Counted from the first letter of the stretch, positions 53,999 through 63,592 are shown. The stretch: 64,000 bases of DNA from Gordonia jacobaea (GCF_001186365.1 NZ_LDTZ01000015.1:1-64000); one strand, 5' to 3'. Notes: generated from the sequence alone by a model not told the origin. A program made the numbers and translations.

Positions 53999-54004
53999 TA
54001 GGCT
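53999..54004 (+). promoter_or_regulatory. -10 box, leaderless tetR
   Basis: TAGGCT, 6 bases before the ATG at 54011. The regulator therefore has its own promoter downstream of the amidohydrolase. Confidence 0.5.
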
Positions 54005-54010
54005 TACGGA

Positions 54011-54634
54011 ATGCCTCGACCGCACACGCCGATCCTCGACCCGGACACCATTGCCCGAGCGGCACTCGATGCGCTCGACTCCGACGGCTCGTTCACCATG
54101 CCCGGCATTGCGAAGCGCCTCAATGTCGCGGTGTCGTCGCTGTATCACCACGTGGCGAGCCGCGAGCAACTCCTCGAGCTCATCCGCGGGGTGATCGCCG
54201 AGGAACTCTCGGTGGCGATCGTGTGGCCCGAGGACTGGCGCGAGGTGGTTCGGCAGTGGCTGATCGGATACCGCGCAGGCTTCGGCGCCCACCCCGAACT
54301 GGTACGCGCACTCACGGCGCAAACGGTCCGCGCACCCGAAGTGCTGCGCGGCTACGACCGATTGGCGCAGAAGCTCGTCGACGCCGGGTTCCCGATCGAT
54401 CGGGTGTTGCACGTCATCACATTTCTCGACACCATCGCGCTCGGGTCGGCGCTCGACGTCGGCGCACCCGACGAGGTGTGGTCGGTCGACGGCGTCGCTG
54501 CTGACAGCGCCCTCGGGCGCGCATTGTCAGCGGCGCCAACGGGACGTGTGCGCGCTGATGAGGCGTTCGAGCTGACGGTCGACTTGGCCATCACCGGCCT
54601 CGAGAGCGAACTGGCCCGCGCATCCCGGACCTGA
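54011..54634 (+). CDS. TetR-family regulator
   Basis: 207 residues. Helix-turn-helix at about 10-55 (TMPGIAKRLNVAVSSLYHHV), then a helical ligand-binding half. Same strand as the permease and amidohydrolase genes, 62 bases after the latter, so it probably controls them through the palindrome at 50684-50704. Convergent with polA. Confidence 0.85.
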   Translation: MPRPHTPILDPDTIARAALDALDSDGSFTMPGIAKRLNVAVSSLYHHVASREQLLELIRGVIAEELSVAIVWPEDWREVVRQWLIGYRAGFGAHPELVRALTAQTVRAPEVLRGYDRLAQKLVDAGFPIDRVLHVITFLDTIALGSALDVGAPDEVWSVDGVAADSALGRALSAAPTGRVRADEAFELTVDLAITGLESELARASRT

Positions 54635-54644
54635 GCGACCCGCC

Positions 54645-57458
54645 TCAGTGCGCGGCGTCGTCCCACGAGCGACCGAAGCCGACCGAAACCTCCAGTGGCA
54701 CAGACAGATCGATAGCGTTGCCCATCTCTTCACGAACCACCTTCTCGGCCTGTTCGCGTTCGCCCTCGGCGACCTCGACGACGAGTTCGTCGTGGACCTG
54801 GAGCAACATGCGGGAGGCAAGCTTCTCGGCGGCGAGGCGCTTGTGCACGTTGATCATGGCGACCTTGATGATGTCGGCGGCCGTGCCCTGGATCGGAGCG
54901 TTCAGCGCCATCCGCTCTGCCGCCTGGCGCCGTTGCCAATTGTCGCTGTTGAGGTCGGGCAGATAGCGGCGTCGACCGAAAAGCGTTGCGGTGTACTCGT
55001 TTCGGCGTGCCTCGACGACGACGTCATGGAGGTAGTCCCGCACTCCACCGAAGCGGTCGAAGTAGGCCTCCATCTGTTCCTTGGCTTCGTCGCGACTGAT
55101 CCGCAGCTGCGCCGCGAGCCCGAACGCCGAGAGTCCGTACGCGAGGCCGTACGACATTGCCTTGACGCGGTGCCGCATCTCGGTGGTCACCGCGTCGATC
55201 GGCACTCCGAACGCTCGTGACCCGACGAAGTTGTGGAGATCTTCTCCGGTGTTGAACGCCTCGATGAGGCCTGCATCGCCGGAGAGGTGAGCCATGATGC
55301 GCATTTCGATCTGGCTGTAGTCAGCCGTCATGAGCGTCTCGTAGGGCTTGCCGGTCCCGCCGGGGCCGTTGTCGGAGCCGACAACGAATCCGTGACGGAT
55401 CTCCCTGCCTGCCTCCGTACGGACCGGAATGTTCTGCAGGTTGGGTTCGGTCGACGACAGACGACCCGTCGCCGCGACGGTCTGGTTGAAGGTCGTGTGG
55501 ATGCGGCCGTCGTCGGCCACAGACTTGAGCAGACCGTCGACGGTCACCTTGAGTCGCGTGGCATCGCGGTGTTCGAGAAGATACGCGAGGAACGGATGCT
55601 CGGTCTTCTCGTAGAGGGTCTGCAGCGCGTCGGCGTCGGTCGTGTATCCGGTCTTGGTCTTCTTGGTCTTGGGCATGTCCAACTTGTCGAACAGCACCGT
55701 CTGCAATTGCTTGGGAGAGCCGAGGTTGATCTGCTCGCCGATCACCTCGTAGGCGGCCTCCGCGGCCGTCCGGATGCGCTCGGAGAACGTTTCCTCGAGC
55801 TGCCCGAAGTGCTCGACGTCGACCGCGATGCCCGCGGCCTCGAGGTCGGCGAGCACGAACAGCAGGGGCAACTCCATCTCGGTGAGCAGCGGCTTGGAGT
55901 CGATGCGGTCCAGCTCGGTGTCGAGGGTGTCGGCGAGTTCGGCGACAGCTCGCGCTTCGAGCATCGCCTGCTCGGCGATCTTGCCCGCCCCGCCATCGTC
56001 GTCGAGGAGCGAGAGCTGACCGGAGTCGGCGCCATCGTCGGCTCGCAGTTCGCGTCGTAGGTAGCGCAGCGCGAGATCGTCGAGGTTGAAGGTTCGTTGG
56101 CCGGGCCGCACGAGGTACGCGGCGAGGGCGGTGTCGCTGGTGACGCCGGCGAGCGTCCACCCGCGCGACCGCAGCGCGTGGATGGCCCATTTCGTCTCGT
56201 GCAGCGCCTTCTCGACCGACGAATCGGCAAACCACTCGCCGAGCGCCTTCTCGTCGTCCGGTCCGAGCGCTGTGACGTCGACGTAGCCCGAGGAACCGTC
56301 GGCCGCGGCTATCGCGACACCGGTCACGTCAGCGCCGACGACCTGATGCGGCGCGGTGACCGTGAGGCCGCTGCGACCGGTACGAGCGTGCGCGTCGAGC
56401 CAGTCGCGAACCTCACCTTCGCCGAGGATCGACCCGTCGAGTTCAAACCCTGATTCCGCTTCCGGTTCGACGGAACTGAGCGTCGAGAACAGACGATCGC
56501 GCAGGACACGGAACTCAAGGTCGTCGAAGAGTTGGTGGATGCGGTCACGGTCCCAGCCGACCATCGCCAGCTCGTCGGGAGTCGCGGGCAACTGCATGTC
56601 GCGGACGAGCTCGGTGAGCTGGCGATTCGTCTGCACCGACGCCAAGTGCGCACGCAATGCGTCGCCGACCTTTCCCTTCACCTCGTCGACATGATCGATG
56701 AGTGAAGCGAGAGAACCGTACTCACGAATCCACTTCGACGCCGTCTTCTCCCCCACGCCCGGGATGCCGGGCAGGTTGTCGCTCGGGTCGCCGCGCAGCG
56801 CCGCGTAGTCGGGATACTGCGTGGGTGTGAGCCCGTACTTCTTCTCGACCTCTTCGGGTGTGAAGCGGGTCAGCTCCGACACGCCCTTGCGCGGGTACAA
56901 CACCGTCACCGAGTCGTCGACAAGCTGCAGCGAGTCACGGTCGCCGGTGACGACGAGCACCTTGTAGCCCTGCGCTTCTGCCTGCGTGGCCAGTGTCGCG
57001 ATGATGTCGTCGGCCTCGTAGCCCTCGATCGCCATGACGGGGATTCCGAGGGCGTCGAGAACCTCTTTGGTCAGATCGACCTGCCCGTTGAACTCGTCGG
57101 GCGACTTGGATCGTTGTGCCTTGTACTCGGGGAACATCTCCGAGCGGAAGGTCTTGCGCGAGACGTCGAACGCCGCTGCGACGTGTGTCGGTTCCTCGTC
57201 GCGGAGCAGGTTGATCAACATGGAGGTAAAGCCGTAGACCGCGTTGGTCGTCTGCCCGGCCGCAGTTTTGAAGTTCTCGGCGGGAAGTGCGAAGAAAGCC
57301 CGGTAGGCAAGAGAGTGCCCGTCGAGCAGCATCAACGTCGGCTGACGCTTATCCTTGCCACCCTTCTGACTCGATCGCGACGACGTCGACGGCGCGGCCT
57401 TGCCGGCAGCGGCTGTGCCGTCGGAACTCTTCACGGGTGCACTCTGCGCAGGACTCAC
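54645..57458 (-). CDS. polA: DNA polymerase I
   Basis: 937 residues. The N-terminal 5'-3' exonuclease (about 50-330: LMLLDGHSLAYRAFFALP, EGYEADDIIATLA, GDRDSLQLV) is followed by a 3'-5' exonuclease-like domain lacking the catalytic acids in this group, and the polymerase domain with motif A DYSQIEMRIMAHLSGD, the O-helix RHRVKAMSYGLAYGLSAFG and motif C QVHDELVVEV. The O-helix has Tyr where E. coli has Phe762, as in mycobacteria. Start GTG 57458, with the -10 box TAGACT 7 bases upstream. The first about 40 residues are a lysine/serine-rich tail. Confidence 0.96.
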   Translation of the reverse strand: MSPAQSAPVKSSDGTAAAGKAAPSTSSRSSQKGGKDKRQPTLMLLDGHSLAYRAFFALPAENFKTAAGQTTNAVYGFTSMLINLLRDEEPTHVAAAFDVSRKTFRSEMFPEYKAQRSKSPDEFNGQVDLTKEVLDALGIPVMAIEGYEADDIIATLATQAEAQGYKVLVVTGDRDSLQLVDDSVTVLYPRKGVSELTRFTPEEVEKKYGLTPTQYPDYAALRGDPSDNLPGIPGVGEKTASKWIREYGSLASLIDHVDEVKGKVGDALRAHLASVQTNRQLTELVRDMQLPATPDELAMVGWDRDRIHQLFDDLEFRVLRDRLFSTLSSVEPEAESGFELDGSILGEGEVRDWLDAHARTGRSGLTVTAPHQVVGADVTGVAIAAADGSSGYVDVTALGPDDEKALGEWFADSSVEKALHETKWAIHALRSRGWTLAGVTSDTALAAYLVRPGQRTFNLDDLALRYLRRELRADDGADSGQLSLLDDDGGAGKIAEQAMLEARAVAELADTLDTELDRIDSKPLLTEMELPLLFVLADLEAAGIAVDVEHFGQLEETFSERIRTAAEAAYEVIGEQINLGSPKQLQTVLFDKLDMPKTKKTKTGYTTDADALQTLYEKTEHPFLAYLLEHRDATRLKVTVDGLLKSVADDGRIHTTFNQTVAATGRLSSTEPNLQNIPVRTEAGREIRHGFVVGSDNGPGGTGKPYETLMTADYSQIEMRIMAHLSGDAGLIEAFNTGEDLHNFVGSRAFGVPIDAVTTEMRHRVKAMSYGLAYGLSAFGLAAQLRISRDEAKEQMEAYFDRFGGVRDYLHDVVVEARRNEYTATLFGRRRYLPDLNSDNWQRRQAAERMALNAPIQGTAADIIKVAMINVHKRLAAEKLASRMLLQVHDELVVEVAEGEREQAEKVVREEMGNAIDLSVPLEVSVGFGRSWDDAAH

Positions 57459-57465
57459 ACCGCTG

Positions 57466-57471
57466 AGTCTA
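57466..57471 (-). promoter_or_regulatory. -10 box, leaderless polA
   Basis: Minus-strand TAGACT, 7 bases before the GTG at 57458. It decides between three in-frame starts. Confidence 0.5.
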
Positions 57472-57526
57472 GTGACGCCTCCCGACACGCCTCACCCCCG
57501 GCAAGTCCGCGGCCCCTTGCGAATCC

Positions 57527-58102
57527 TCAGCCAGGCGCGCGGCGGTACATCGGCCACACCGTAGGTCCGTTCTCAGGCAGCGTCACCTCTGCGGTCACTG
57601 TGAAACCGAATCGCTCGTACAGCGGGATGTTCGCCTCATTCGAGCTCTCCAGATACGCGGGGCCGACGACCGACTCCATCCCGGCGCGCAGCAGCGTGCT
57701 TCCGACGCCGCGCCCATGCACGGTGGCACCGACAAATGCCAGGTACCAGTGCGGTTCGCGCGGCCGATACCCGGCGAACATCTCCTCGAGCAGCTGGCCG
57801 CGACGGTAGCGCCCGCCCAGAGCCGAGAGGAAGCGCGGAACCGCCAACAGTTGGCGGCCGCTCGAGGGCCGAAACCCCGGCGGGTCCCACACCGCGGCGC
57901 CGACTGCGCGGTCGCCGTCGAAGCACACGTCGCGACGTCCGCGCGAGCCGTGACCCGCGGTCAACAACGCGCGATACAGGGCCGCGTACCTGGTGGTGTC
58001 GGGTTGCAACCACCGCATCACCGGATCGTCGGCGAACGCCTCTCCGAGTATCTCGCTGACGAGCTTGTTGTCCGATGAGCCCTCGATGGCGTAGGCGGTC
58101 AC
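57527..58102 (-). CDS. GNAT-family N-acetyltransferase
   Basis: 191 residues. The acetyl-CoA loop is GRGVGSTLL after the strand WYLAFVGATV; the C-terminal YLESSNEANIPLYERFGF is typical of small actinobacterial GNATs. The substrate is unknown. GTG start 4 bases after the livF stop, so it may be read from the liv operon. Confidence 0.85.
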   Translation of the reverse strand: MTAYAIEGSSDNKLVSEILGEAFADDPVMRWLQPDTTRYAALYRALLTAGHGSRGRRDVCFDGDRAVGAAVWDPPGFRPSSGRQLLAVPRFLSALGGRYRRGQLLEEMFAGYRPREPHWYLAFVGATVHGRGVGSTLLRAGMESVVGPAYLESSNEANIPLYERFGFTVTAEVTLPENGPTVWPMYRRAPG

Positions 58103-58106
58103 CGCG

Positions 58107-58877
58107 TCAGGCTACGCCGAGATACGCCTCACGCACCGCATCGTCGACGAGTAGCTCTTTGCCCGGCCCTTCTTTCAGAATCGTGCCGGTCTCCAGGATG
58201 TAGCCCCGGTCAGATCGGCTCAATGCCTGCTGAGCGTTCTGCTCGACGAGCAAGATCGTGGTTCCCTCAGCGTTGATCTGCGCGATGATCGAGAAGATCT
58301 GCTGAATCACCATGGGCGCCAAACCCATTGACGGTTCGTCGAGTAGCAGCAGATTGGGGCGCGCCATCAGTCCACGACCGATCGCGAGCATCTGCTGCTC
58401 GCCACCGGACATGGTGCCGCCGTATTGCTTACGTCGTTCCGCCAACCTCGGGAACAGGTCGAAGACCTGGTCGAGAGCCTGACTGTAGGCAGCCTTGGAG
58501 TCGAATTTCCTTCCATAGCAACCCATGTCGAGATTCTCGAGCACGGTCATTCCAGGGAAGATGTGCCTGCCCTCGGGAACCTGGATGATTCCCCGTGCCA
58601 CTCGCTCGTGCGGGGCCAGTTTGGTGATCGACTCACCGTGAAACTTGATGTCTCCCTGACTCAGTTTGAGCAGACCGGATATCCCGCGCATCGTGGTGGA
58701 TTTTCCTGCGCCGTTGGCTCCGAGGAGAGTGACCAGCTCGCCCTCGTCGACACGAAGCGAGATGCCGTGCAGCGCTTGGATTCGGCCGTAGTGAATGACG
58801 ACGTCGGTCATCTCCAGCACCGGCGCCTTGGAGGTCGTCGAAGCCGAATCCTTGCTGAGGTCAGGCGATTTGGTCAT
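58107..58877 (-). CDS. livF: Branched-chain amino-acid ABC transporter, ATPase LivF
   Basis: 256 residues. Walker A GANGAGKS, QVPEGRHIFPGMTV, signature MSGGEQQMLAIGRGL, Walker B LLLLDEPSMGLAP and the terminal DDAVREAYLGV typical of LivF. ATG 58877 lies inside the end of livG (17-base overlap) and has GGGAG upstream. Confidence 0.94.
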   Translation of the reverse strand: MTKSPDLSKDSASTTSKAPVLEMTDVVIHYGRIQALHGISLRVDEGELVTLLGANGAGKSTTMRGISGLLKLSQGDIKFHGESITKLAPHERVARGIIQVPEGRHIFPGMTVLENLDMGCYGRKFDSKAAYSQALDQVFDLFPRLAERRKQYGGTMSGGEQQMLAIGRGLMARPNLLLLDEPSMGLAPMVIQQIFSIIAQINAEGTTILLVEQNAQQALSRSDRGYILETGTILKEGPGKELLVDDAVREAYLGVA

Positions 58878-59871
58878 CTGGAACTCCCAGGTATGCAGCG
58901 ACGACGGCGGGATTCTCGCGAACCTCACGCGGTGATCCGTCGGCGATTTTGCGGCCGAATTCGAGGACGACGATGCGATCGGTCACTCCCATGACCAAGC
59001 GCATGTCGTGCTCGATGAGCAGCACGGTATAGCCGTCCTCACGGATCTTCTGAATCAACTCCATCAGCGCCGACTTCTCGCTCGGATTGAAGCCCGCCGC
59101 AGGCTCGTCGAGGCACAGCAGCTTGGGTTCGGTCGCCAATGCGCGAGCGATCTCGAGCCGACGTTGGTCTCCGTACGGGAGATTCGACGCCTTCTCGGCC
59201 GCGCGCGCACCGATTCCGACGAACTCGAGCAGCGCCATCCCGCGGTCGACGGCGTCGTGTTCCTCGCGGTACAGCCGGGGTGTGCGCATGATCGCGCTGA
59301 AGACAGACGATTTGTGTCGGGCGTCGGTGCCGACGGCGACGTTCTCCAGAGCGGTCATCTCACCCCAGAGCCGCACGTTCTGGAAGGTACGCGCGATCCC
59401 CTTCCGAGTGATCTTGTGCTGCGACATCTTCCCCAACGGCGCGCCGTCGAATGTCACCGTTCCACGAGTCGGGCGATAGACCCCGGTGATCGCGTTGAAG
59501 CACGTCGTCTTGCCTGCGCCGTTGGGTCCGATCAGGCCGAGGATCTCGCCGCGCTTGATGTCGAACGTGACGTCGTCAAGTGCTGCCAGTCCACCGAACT
59601 CGACTGTCAATCCGTTGACCTTCAACAGCGGCTCACCCTCCGCTGTTGCGATGTCTCGTTGCGGCGCAACGGCTTCGGCGACAGCTTCGGGATCGGCGAG
59701 TTGCGGGTCGACCGCGGCGGGATCGACGACGGCCGTCGACTCGGGGTCGGCGAGCACCTCCTCGATCTGTTCGGCGTTGTCAGGACCGGAATTCGCTTTG
59801 CTGACATCGACACGCGGCGTCGTGTCGTCGGTGTGATCGCCTTCGGGTTCGTCAGGTGTCCTGTGCGTCAT
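58861..59871 (-). CDS. livG: Branched-chain amino-acid ABC transporter, ATPase LivG, long N-terminus
   Basis: 336 residues. Walker A GPNGAGKT, TFQNVRLWGEMTALENV, the shortened signature LPYGDQRRLEIARAL and Walker B LCLDEPAAGFNP are LivG-specific. The first about 75 residues are acidic, Pro/Ala/Val-rich and disordered-looking; usual LivG proteins begin near LLKVNGLTVEFGG. The ATG overlaps the livM stop by four bases, which supports the long form. Confidence 0.92.
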   Translation of the reverse strand: MTHRTPDEPEGDHTDDTTPRVDVSKANSGPDNAEQIEEVLADPESTAVVDPAAVDPQLADPEAVAEAVAPQRDIATAEGEPLLKVNGLTVEFGGLAALDDVTFDIKRGEILGLIGPNGAGKTTCFNAITGVYRPTRGTVTFDGAPLGKMSQHKITRKGIARTFQNVRLWGEMTALENVAVGTDARHKSSVFSAIMRTPRLYREEHDAVDRGMALLEFVGIGARAAEKASNLPYGDQRRLEIARALATEPKLLCLDEPAAGFNPSEKSALMELIQKIREDGYTVLLIEHDMRLVMGVTDRIVVLEFGRKIADGSPREVRENPAVVAAYLGVPDDQIA

Positions 59872-61103
59872 GCGTGCGCCTCCTCACTTCCCGACGGTAG
59901 CGGGTTGGGGTTACGACGGACTGCGGCATAGACCTTGCGACCGAAAGTCAACAATCGAGCTCGCGCCGGGAAGAGACCTTGTGGCCGGAAGATCATCAGC
60001 ACCACGAGGGCGATGCCGAAGAACAGGTATTTGAACTCGCTGAGCGACTGCCCGCCCACCTCGATGCCCTGCACCCGAGCGGGCAGGTAGACGATGATGA
60101 ACGCACCGGCGATCACGCCGAGCTTGTTGCCCTGTCCGCCGAGCACGACGGCACACAGGAAGAGCATCGAGTTGATGACGGTGAAGGCTTTGGGATCGAC
60201 GTACTGCACCTGTCCCGCGTAAACCGCGCCCGACAGCCCGCCGATACCCGCGCCGATCACGAACGCCCACAGCTTGTACTTGAACGTGGGCACGCCCATG
60301 ATCTCGGCGGCGTCCTCGTCTTCGCGAATCGCGACCCACGAGCGTCCGACGCGGCTGCGTTCCAGATTGCCGACGATGATCAGCACGAGGATGACCGCGA
60401 CGATTCCCAGCCAGTACCACCAGACACCGTAGTTCGTGGTCGGGCTGTTGTTGCCGACGGAGAACACGCCGTCGGGATGCTCGTCGGACCGCCCGAGCTC
60501 GGGGAACAGAACACCCTGCAGACCCGACGCACCGTTGGTGATGTCTGACAGGTTGTCTGCAAGCAAGCGGACGATCTCACCGAATCCCAAGGTGACAATC
60601 GCCAGGTAGTCACCTCGCACGCGCAAGGTCGGGGTACCGAGGACCAGTCCTGTGAGACCGGTGATGATGATCGCGAGGGGGACGCACGCGAGCCACGCCC
60701 ATGGCCCCGAGAAGAATCCGTGATCCTCGCTGTCCCACAACGGACTTGCCGGACTCGTCAGCAACGCGACGACGTAGGCGCCCACCGCGTAGAAGCCGAC
60801 GTATCCGAGGTCGAGGAGACCCGTCTGGCCGACCACGACGTTGAGTCCGATGGCGATCAATGCCGTCATGGCGAACGTCGCCATGACCACACCGAAGTTG
60901 GTCGCCGTCGTCGTGATCAGTGGCGGTTTGATGACCGGAAGAAGCGCGAGAAGGATGATGAGCGGTACGCCGAGCAGCCACTGCTGCACGCGAGGCAGGC
61001 TGTCCCACCAAGTACGTATCCGGTCGCCGAGGCCGCGCGGCGGAGGCGTGGTCAATTGTGTCGACGCCGCATTCTCTGACGCCACATTGTCTGATGTCGT
61101 CAT
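59868..61103 (-). CDS. livM: Branched-chain amino-acid ABC transporter, permease LivM
   Basis: 411 residues, about nine membrane helices. GLNVVVGQTGLLDLGYVGFYAVGAY and RVRGDYLAIVTLGFGEIVR are typical of LivM, with the ATPase-docking loop SWVAIREDEDAAEIMGV. The ATG overlaps the livH stop. The N-terminal 40 residues are cytoplasmic and polar. Confidence 0.94.
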   Translation of the reverse strand: MTTSDNVASENAASTQLTTPPPRGLGDRIRTWWDSLPRVQQWLLGVPLIILLALLPVIKPPLITTTATNFGVVMATFAMTALIAIGLNVVVGQTGLLDLGYVGFYAVGAYVVALLTSPASPLWDSEDHGFFSGPWAWLACVPLAIIITGLTGLVLGTPTLRVRGDYLAIVTLGFGEIVRLLADNLSDITNGASGLQGVLFPELGRSDEHPDGVFSVGNNSPTTNYGVWWYWLGIVAVILVLIIVGNLERSRVGRSWVAIREDEDAAEIMGVPTFKYKLWAFVIGAGIGGLSGAVYAGQVQYVDPKAFTVINSMLFLCAVVLGGQGNKLGVIAGAFIIVYLPARVQGIEVGGQSLSEFKYLFFGIALVVLMIFRPQGLFPARARLLTFGRKVYAAVRRNPNPLPSGSEEAHA

Positions 61104-62146
61104 ACTCGCGCCTTCCCCAGCTTTTCACCGAGTATTCCGGTTGGACGGAACATCAACACCAGGATCAGGAGAACGAAGGCCACCACGTCCTTCCACTGAT
61201 TTCCGAAGAGCACCGAACCGTAGTTCTCCATCACACCGAGCAACAAGCCTCCCAAGAGGGCGCCCCGCACGTTGCCGATTCCACCGAGCACCGCGGCGCA
61301 GAACGCCTTGATGCCGAGGATGAAGCCGCCGTTGTAGACGATGTTGGTCGGAACTCGCAGCGTGTAGAGCAGCGCCGCAGCGCCCGCCAACAGGCCACCG
61401 ATGAGGAAGGTCACCAGGATGATGCGGTCACGGGAGACGCCCATCAGCAGCGCGGCATCGGGATCCTGTGCGACCGAACGGATTCCACGTCCCAGCCGGG
61501 TCTTGTTGATCAGGAAATCGACGCCGAGTGCCAGCACCAGGGCCGAGCCGATGATCACCATCGTCATGTTGAACACCGGTGCGCCGAAGATCGTGAACTG
61601 CTCGACCGGCTGAACCAGTCGGATCGTCGGCTGTGCCGTTGAGCCGCCCAGCGGCGGGTCGACCGGGAACTTCGGTAGCACGTAATGCACGAATTCCTGC
61701 AGTACGAACGACATTCCGATCGCGGTGATGAGGAACGCCAGCGGCTTCGCGCCGCGTCGACGCAGAGGCCGATAAGCAACGAACTCCAGTCCGACCGCCG
61801 CGCCGCCCGCCACGATCATGCCGCACATCCCCGCGAGGACGAGGTAGACGATCGTCATGACCGTCCCCTCGGAGTACGTGTTACCCGACGGCGTGAAGCC
61901 CAACAACAGCAGTCCGATGTAGGTACCGAACATGCCGAGCATGAAGACCTCGGAATGCGCAAAGTTGATCAGTCGGAGCACGCCGTAGACGAGTGTGTAT
62001 CCAACTGCGACAAGCGCGTACACCGATCCGTAGGTCAGCCCCTCGATGGTCAGACCCCAGAACCCGTCGAACAGCGAGTGGTAGTCGAACCCGATCGTGG
62101 ATGCCACTGCGGTCGACGTCTGTGCCACCAGAAGTGTGGCGGTCAT
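61100..62146 (-). CDS. livH: Branched-chain amino-acid ABC transporter, permease LivH
   Basis: 348 residues, about eight membrane helices. GLTYGSVYALVAVGYTLVYGVLRLINFAHSEV and GIRSVAQDPDAALLMGVS (docking loop) identify LivH. It follows livK after an 84-base gap that contains a strong hairpin. Confidence 0.94.
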   Translation of the reverse strand: MTATLLVAQTSTAVASTIGFDYHSLFDGFWGLTIEGLTYGSVYALVAVGYTLVYGVLRLINFAHSEVFMLGMFGTYIGLLLLGFTPSGNTYSEGTVMTIVYLVLAGMCGMIVAGGAAVGLEFVAYRPLRRRGAKPLAFLITAIGMSFVLQEFVHYVLPKFPVDPPLGGSTAQPTIRLVQPVEQFTIFGAPVFNMTMVIIGSALVLALGVDFLINKTRLGRGIRSVAQDPDAALLMGVSRDRIILVTFLIGGLLAGAAALLYTLRVPTNIVYNGGFILGIKAFCAAVLGGIGNVRGALLGGLLLGVMENYGSVLFGNQWKDVVAFVLLILVLMFRPTGILGEKLGKARV

Positions 62147-62182
62147 ACGATCCCCTCAATCGTCGAAAAGTCGCAGACACGA

Positions 62183-62220
62183 ACCGCGCCCGGCCGCCGT
62201 GATCGACGGCCGGGCGCGGT
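62183..62220 (-). terminator. Hairpin between livK and livH
   Basis: 14-bp GC stem (ACCGCGCCCGGCCG and complement) with a 10-base loop, 10 bases after the livK stop; there is no U-tract directly behind it. It probably stops part of transcription or protects the 3' end of livK mRNA, giving more binding protein than permease. Confidence 0.7.
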
Positions 62221-62230
62221 GGTGTCGTAC

Positions 62231-63457
62231 TTACTTGACCTCGTATACCCAGATCAGTGATGTGGTGAGTTCACCCTTCGGTGTCCACGAGTACTTACGG
62301 GCCAGTCCGGTGCCGTTGTACTTGCTGATGTACTCGAGCAGCTTGGGACGGGTGTTGTTGCCCTCCTCGATGCCCTTCATCATGATCGTCGCGATGTCGT
62401 ATGCCTCAACGGAGTACACGCCGGGCGGCTGGTTGAACGCTGCCTTGTAGTCCGAAGCGAACTTGTCGGGAGCGGGGCCACACGGGCATGAGAGCAGTGC
62501 GCCCTTGGCAGCATCGCCGGCCTGCGCGGTGAACTGCGGATCGTTCGCGCCGTCACCCGAGACGAAGAGGATATTCGGATCAGCGGACTTGAGCTGCTGC
62601 GCGAGCGGCGCCGCCTCTGCGTAGTAGCCCGCGTAGAAGACCGCATCCGGCTGTGCCGCAGTGACTTTCGAGATGATCGCGGAGAAGTCGCGCTCCCCCT
62701 TCTTGACGTCGCCCGAGCAGCCGGCGTCAGCAGCAGAGCCGAGCGCACTGGTGACGGCCTTTTCCAGACCGGCACCATAATCGGTGTCGTCCTTGATGAC
62801 GCAGACCTTCTTCTTGCCCTTGGTCCCGGTCAGGTACTTCGCGACGGCGGGGCCCTGAATATCGTCGTTGGCAAGGCCGCGGTAGAAGGTCTTCCAGCCG
62901 TTGTCGGTGAGCGTCGGGTTGGTGGCCGAAGCGGTCACCGAGACGAGTCCGGCCTGGTTGAAGATGCCGCCGGTTGCCTTGGTCTCACCGGAGAACGCCG
63001 GACCGATCAATCCGATGATCGAGTCGTCATTGGTGATGGTCGGCGCAACCTGTGTTGCCTTCTGTGGGTCACCTTCGGTGTCGAAACGCTTGAGGGTGAT
63101 CTTGCAGTCGGGGTTGGCCTTGTTGTGCTGGTCCACGGCGAGCTGCGCACCGTCGACGATGTTGATACCAAGAGCCGCGTCGGCGCCGGTCAATGCTCCC
63201 GCCATCGCGATGGTCGCCGGGTCGCACTTCTGTCCGCTCGGCGAGGACGGATCGAGAGCTTCCGCATCCGATGCCTTCGGCTGTTCCTTGCCCGCCGTAT
63301 CGATCTGGGCGAGAGCCGAAATGGTGAGCCCCGACCCCGCTGATGCCGACCCACTCGATGACGAATCCGAGTCGGTCGACTTACTGCTACATGCCGAAAC
63401 GGCGAGCACAGCGGCCAGCGTCGCCCCTAGCGCTGCGGTCGTCACGCGACGATGCAT
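62231..63457 (-). CDS. livK: Branched-chain amino-acid ABC transporter, lipoprotein binding protein
   Basis: 408 residues. Signal peptide with lipobox VSAC (Cys23), a Ser/Asp-rich linker, then a type I periplasmic-binding fold (PATIAMAGALTGADAALGINIVDGAQLAVDQHN; IIGLIGPAFSGETKA; VCVIKDDTDYGAGL). Likely binds leucine, isoleucine, valine or a related compound. ATG 63457 with GAGAGG upstream; the 34 residues encoded in frame before it overlap the leader. Confidence 0.92.
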   Translation of the reverse strand: MHRRVTTAALGATLAAVLAVSACSSKSTDSDSSSSGSASAGSGLTISALAQIDTAGKEQPKASDAEALDPSSPSGQKCDPATIAMAGALTGADAALGINIVDGAQLAVDQHNKANPDCKITLKRFDTEGDPQKATQVAPTITNDDSIIGLIGPAFSGETKATGGIFNQAGLVSVTASATNPTLTDNGWKTFYRGLANDDIQGPAVAKYLTGTKGKKKVCVIKDDTDYGAGLEKAVTSALGSAADAGCSGDVKKGERDFSAIISKVTAAQPDAVFYAGYYAEAAPLAQQLKSADPNILFVSGDGANDPQFTAQAGDAAKGALLSCPCGPAPDKFASDYKAAFNQPPGVYSVEAYDIATIMMKGIEEGNNTRPKLLEYISKYNGTGLARKYSWTPKGELTTSLIWVYEVK

Positions 63458-63473
63458 CTTTACTACCTCTCGT

Positions 63474-63519
63474 CCAGCCACCCGACCCCCTGTGGCCGGG
63501 AGGTCTACTGAGGAGACCT
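63474..63519 (-). promoter_or_regulatory. Two adjacent stem-loops in the livK leader
   Basis: Read on the minus strand, a 6-bp hairpin (arms AGGTCT/AGACCT, 7-base loop, 63501-63519) comes first. A hairpin with 8-base arms, one mismatch and a 10-base loop (63474-63499) follows, just before the ribosome site. Possible attenuation or RNA-protein target. Confidence 0.4.
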
Positions 63520-63592
63520 TGAGAAAACATAGACCGAGATACGAGTTTGCGTGGGGCAATGAAAGAGAAATCCGCTAGTCACCGTCGACGCG

